Below are positions 6,066 through 7,466 of a DNA stretch of 7,466 nucleotides, one piece after another (the stretch's first letter is position 1; the number at the start of each line of letters is the position of its first letter). A program made the position numbers and the translations under genes. Source of the stretch: an uncultured Faecalibacterium sp. (GTDB lineage Bacteria > Bacillota > Clostridia > Oscillospirales > Ruminococcaceae); assembly GCA_900772565.1 (NCBI GenBank), contig CAAHET010000098.1, forward strand, positions 1 to 7,466. Reading direction: 5' to 3'. The notes beneath the pieces were generated by a model. The model had not been told where the DNA came from. It ran no database searches and saw only the letters and a list, made by a program, of their open reading frames with translations.

Positions 6066-6794
6066 TTAAAACTCAAACATATACCGGCTTCCAATGTAAT
6101 ACTGCCGCCCGATGCACAGCGGGTGGTCATATTGGTCATGGAAGTAGGCGTTCAGATACAGCAGCGGCTCGCCCAGCGAAAGGTTGAGCAGCTGTGCCTG
6201 TTCTGCTGTGGCTCGCACTGCCTCGATACGCTGGCGGGAGGTCGTTGCAGGGCGCAGCCCGGAGATGTGCTCAATGGCGTCAAACATGGAAACATCATTG
6301 AGGTTCTCGCTCATCAGGCTCTTATAAGGCTCGTAGGGCAGGAACAGGTTCTCCAGAAAAACCGGCTGACCATCGGCGGTGCGCAGACGCTGGATATAGA
6401 TGAGCAAGGCTTCCGGGCCTACATGGAAGAAGGCTTCCTCATCCTTACGCACCGGCACGATCTGACGGTTCAGCAGCCGTGCACCCGGCACCATGCCGTT
6501 TTCTTTACAGATCTCCGTAAAGCTGGAAGCACCTCTGCCGCTGGTAAACTTGCGATGGATGCGGGGCTTGCTGACAAAGGTGCCCCGCCCCTGCATTTTG
6601 ACCAGATACCCTTCGGCACACAGCTCTTCCACCGCACGGCGCACCGTGATGCGGCTGACCGAGTACTCCGCACTCAGCTCCGGCTCCGGGGGGATCTTTT
6701 CGTTGGTTTTGTACTTGCCGCTCTCGATCGCGGCACGAATGTCATCCTTTACCTGCTGGTAAAGCGGGACGACAGCACTATCATTGATCGCCAT
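6066..6794 (-). CDS. GntR-family (HutC subfamily) transcriptional regulator, likely repressor of the PTS operon
   Basis: A 242-residue DNA-binding regulator. The start at 6794 (MAINDSAVVPLYQQV) has a GAGG site six bases upstream and gives the usual N-terminus; a TTG further upstream is unlikely. Residues 9-75 form the winged helix-turn-helix, with PLYQQVKDDIRAAIESGKY, the recognition-helix region SAEYSVSRITVRRAVEEL and the wing QGRGTFVSKP. Residues about 92-236 are a UTRA effector domain (LIYIQRLRTADGQPVFLEN, FDAIEHISGL). UTRA domains bind small metabolites, often phosphorylated sugars, so an Amadori sugar phosphate is a reasonable effector here. The gene is directly upstream of the PTS operon on the same strand but has its own promoter and terminator. 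The same 22-base motif lies over the expected transcription starts of both promoters, which supports autoregulation and operon repression. Confidence 0.93.
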   Translation of the reverse strand: MAINDSAVVPLYQQVKDDIRAAIESGKYKTNEKIPPEPELSAEYSVSRITVRRAVEELCAEGYLVKMQGRGTFVSKPRIHRKFTSGRGASSFTEICKENGMVPGARLLNRQIVPVRKDEEAFFHVGPEALLIYIQRLRTADGQPVFLENLFLPYEPYKSLMSENLNDVSMFDAIEHISGLRPATTSRQRIEAVRATAEQAQLLNLSLGEPLLYLNAYFHDQYDHPLCIGRQYYIGSRYMFEF

Positions 6795-6823
6795 GGAATA
6801 CCTCACCCTCAAATTGAGTATAT

Positions 6824-6845
6824 CGTTATAAACATTATATTCATC
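6824..6845 (-). promoter_or_regulatory. Putative GntR operator at the gntR promoter (autoregulation)
   Basis: On the plus strand this begins CGTTATAAACATTATATT and matches the PTS-promoter motif at 5860-5881 in 17 of 22 positions. Four of the five differences are transitions. It starts 9 bases after the -10 box, overlapping or just following the expected transcription start. That is essentially the same geometry as at the PTS promoter. Confidence 0.6.
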
Positions 6846-6853
6846 TCATGGTT

Positions 6854-6882
6854 ATGATAGTGCATATTCCGCGAATTGTCAA
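6854..6882 (-). promoter_or_regulatory. Promoter of the gntR gene
   Basis: On the minus strand TTGACA (6882-6877) and TATCAT (6859-6854) are separated by 17 bases, close to the housekeeping consensus. The leader to the start at 6794 is about 50 bases. A second TTGACT lies at 6898-6893, and a TATAAT at 6839-6834 lacks a good -35, so the pair given is the best. Confidence 0.8.
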
Positions 6883-7148
6883 GTAAAACCTGTAGTCAAT
6901 TTTTTGTGCGAGGTGACGGATGTGCCGCGCTGCACAGGGCACCCCATTTTCCAGTGCCCTGCCGGGAAGAAACAGTCAACCGCTTTTTCAAAAATTCTCT
7001 TGATTGGGCAAGGTGTGTACGATATGGAATGCCATGTCCGCATTTTCTTTATAAAACCTCTCCATGTGCTTCCAAAATTTGAAAATCATCTTGCGATCAA
7101 GACCGTCCCTTTTCAAGTTCAACTTGAAGCGGACGGTTAATTTTAGAC
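6883..7148. other. Intergenic stretch between hxlR 3' end and gntR promoter
   Basis: No confident gene is seen on either strand. The stretch holds the hairpin at 7102-7137, a 7-base-pair inverted repeat AGGGCAC/GTGCCCT (6936-6942 with 6954-6960, no T-run), and a possible 33-codon minus-strand frame at 6988-7089 without a good ribosome-binding site. Base composition is visibly more AT-rich than in the genes, especially at 6985-7100. Confidence 0.5.
7102..7137 (-). terminator. Hairpin downstream of hxlR, probable terminator or 3' stabiliser
   Basis: ACCGTCC pairs with GGACGGT (7 base pairs) and, inside a small internal loop, TTCAAG pairs with CTTGAA (6 base pairs). The structure begins about 11 bases beyond the hxlR stop codon. 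On the minus strand no clear T-run follows, so intrinsic termination in that direction is uncertain. On the plus strand it is followed by TTAATTTT. Confidence 0.45.
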
Positions 7149-7466
7149 TTATTCCGCTTTCTCTTCCAGCCTGCTTTTGTACCCTTCGCCCCATGTCCAC
7201 ATGGCATCCAGAACCGGTTTCAGGCTATACCCCAGTTCCGTCAGCGTATATTCCACCCGGGGCGGCACTTCAGCGTAGACCTTCCGAGTCAGCAGCCCGC
7301 TTTCCTCCATCTGCCGCAGCTGAGCGGTCAGAACCTTCTGGGTCACATGACCGATGGACTTTTTCAGCTCTCCAAAACGCTTTGTTCCCGACATCAGATC
7401 CCGGAGGATCAGCACCTTCCATTTATCGCTGATGAGGGTCAGGGTGGTCTCCACCGGGCAGGCCGG
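7149..7466 (-). CDS. HxlR-family winged-helix regulator, 5' end outside the window
   Basis: The visible 105 residues cover nearly all of an HxlR domain. The frame stays open to the window edge and reads PACPVETTLTLISDKWKVLILRDL. The GTG at 7454 encodes the valine of the conserved CPVE motif and should not be taken as a start, so the true start lies to the right. Hallmarks are LISDKWKVLILRDLMSGTKRFGELKKSI (first helices), a recognition helix around VTQKVLTAQLRQMEESGL, the wing VYAEVPPRVEYTLTELG, and the dimer helix LKPVLDAMWTWG. The cysteine of the CPVE motif is the position used as a thiol switch in YodB-like members, so redox or electrophile sensing is possible but inferred. HxlR regulators usually control a divergent oxidoreductase gene, which would lie beyond the right edge. 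Confidence 0.9.
   Translation of the reverse strand, partial: PACPVETTLTLISDKWKVLILRDLMSGTKRFGELKKSIGHVTQKVLTAQLRQMEESGLLTRKVYAEVPPRVEYTLTELGYSLKPVLDAMWTWGEGYKSRLEEKAE

Overview
The window looks like a GC-rich Firmicute of the gut Clostridia. Faecalibacterium or a close Oscillospiraceae relative is my best guess, from codon use, strong GGAGG ribosome-binding sites and the gene families present. This rests on protein character alone; no rRNA or other marker is present. One gene reads rightward (a MerR regulator at the left edge). All the others read leftward.

From left to right: (1) an AdhR-like MerR regulator (44-505, +). Half of a MerR-type operator and the -35 of a divergent promoter lie at the left edge, so its likely target gene is outside the window. 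(2) A perfect bidirectional terminator hairpin (504-544) separates it from a convergent pair on the minus strand: a YitT-family membrane protein and, upstream of it, a HAD-family sugar-phosphatase-like hydrolase. (3) A GC-rich terminator (2095-2122) closes the main operon of the window: EIIA, EIIB, EIIC and EIID of a mannose-family phosphotransferase system (PTS), then a SIS-domain sugar-phosphate enzyme resembling fructosamine-6-phosphate deglycases (FrlB/GfrE/GfrF type). (4) An operon promoter (TTGACG-N16-TAATAT) precedes EIIA. (5) A GntR/HutC-type repressor gene follows further upstream, with its own promoter (TTGACA-N17-TATCAT) and terminator. (6) About 270 bases without a confident gene, containing hairpins and one doubtful small ORF. 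(7) The 3' part of an HxlR-family regulator runs off the right edge.

The central system probably imports and 6-phosphorylates an Amadori compound (fructoselysine, glucoselysine or a related sugar-amine). A single deglycase would then release glucose-6-phosphate and the amine. No fructosamine kinase is present, which fits PTS import because the PTS itself does the phosphorylation. Unlike the Salmonella gfr operon, only one deglycase is present and the regulator is GntR-type rather than a sigma-54 activator.

The strongest regulatory signal is a 22-base motif (17/22 identical) just downstream of the -10 box of both the PTS promoter and the gntR promoter. It is a good candidate for the shared operator through which the GntR protein represses both the operon and itself.
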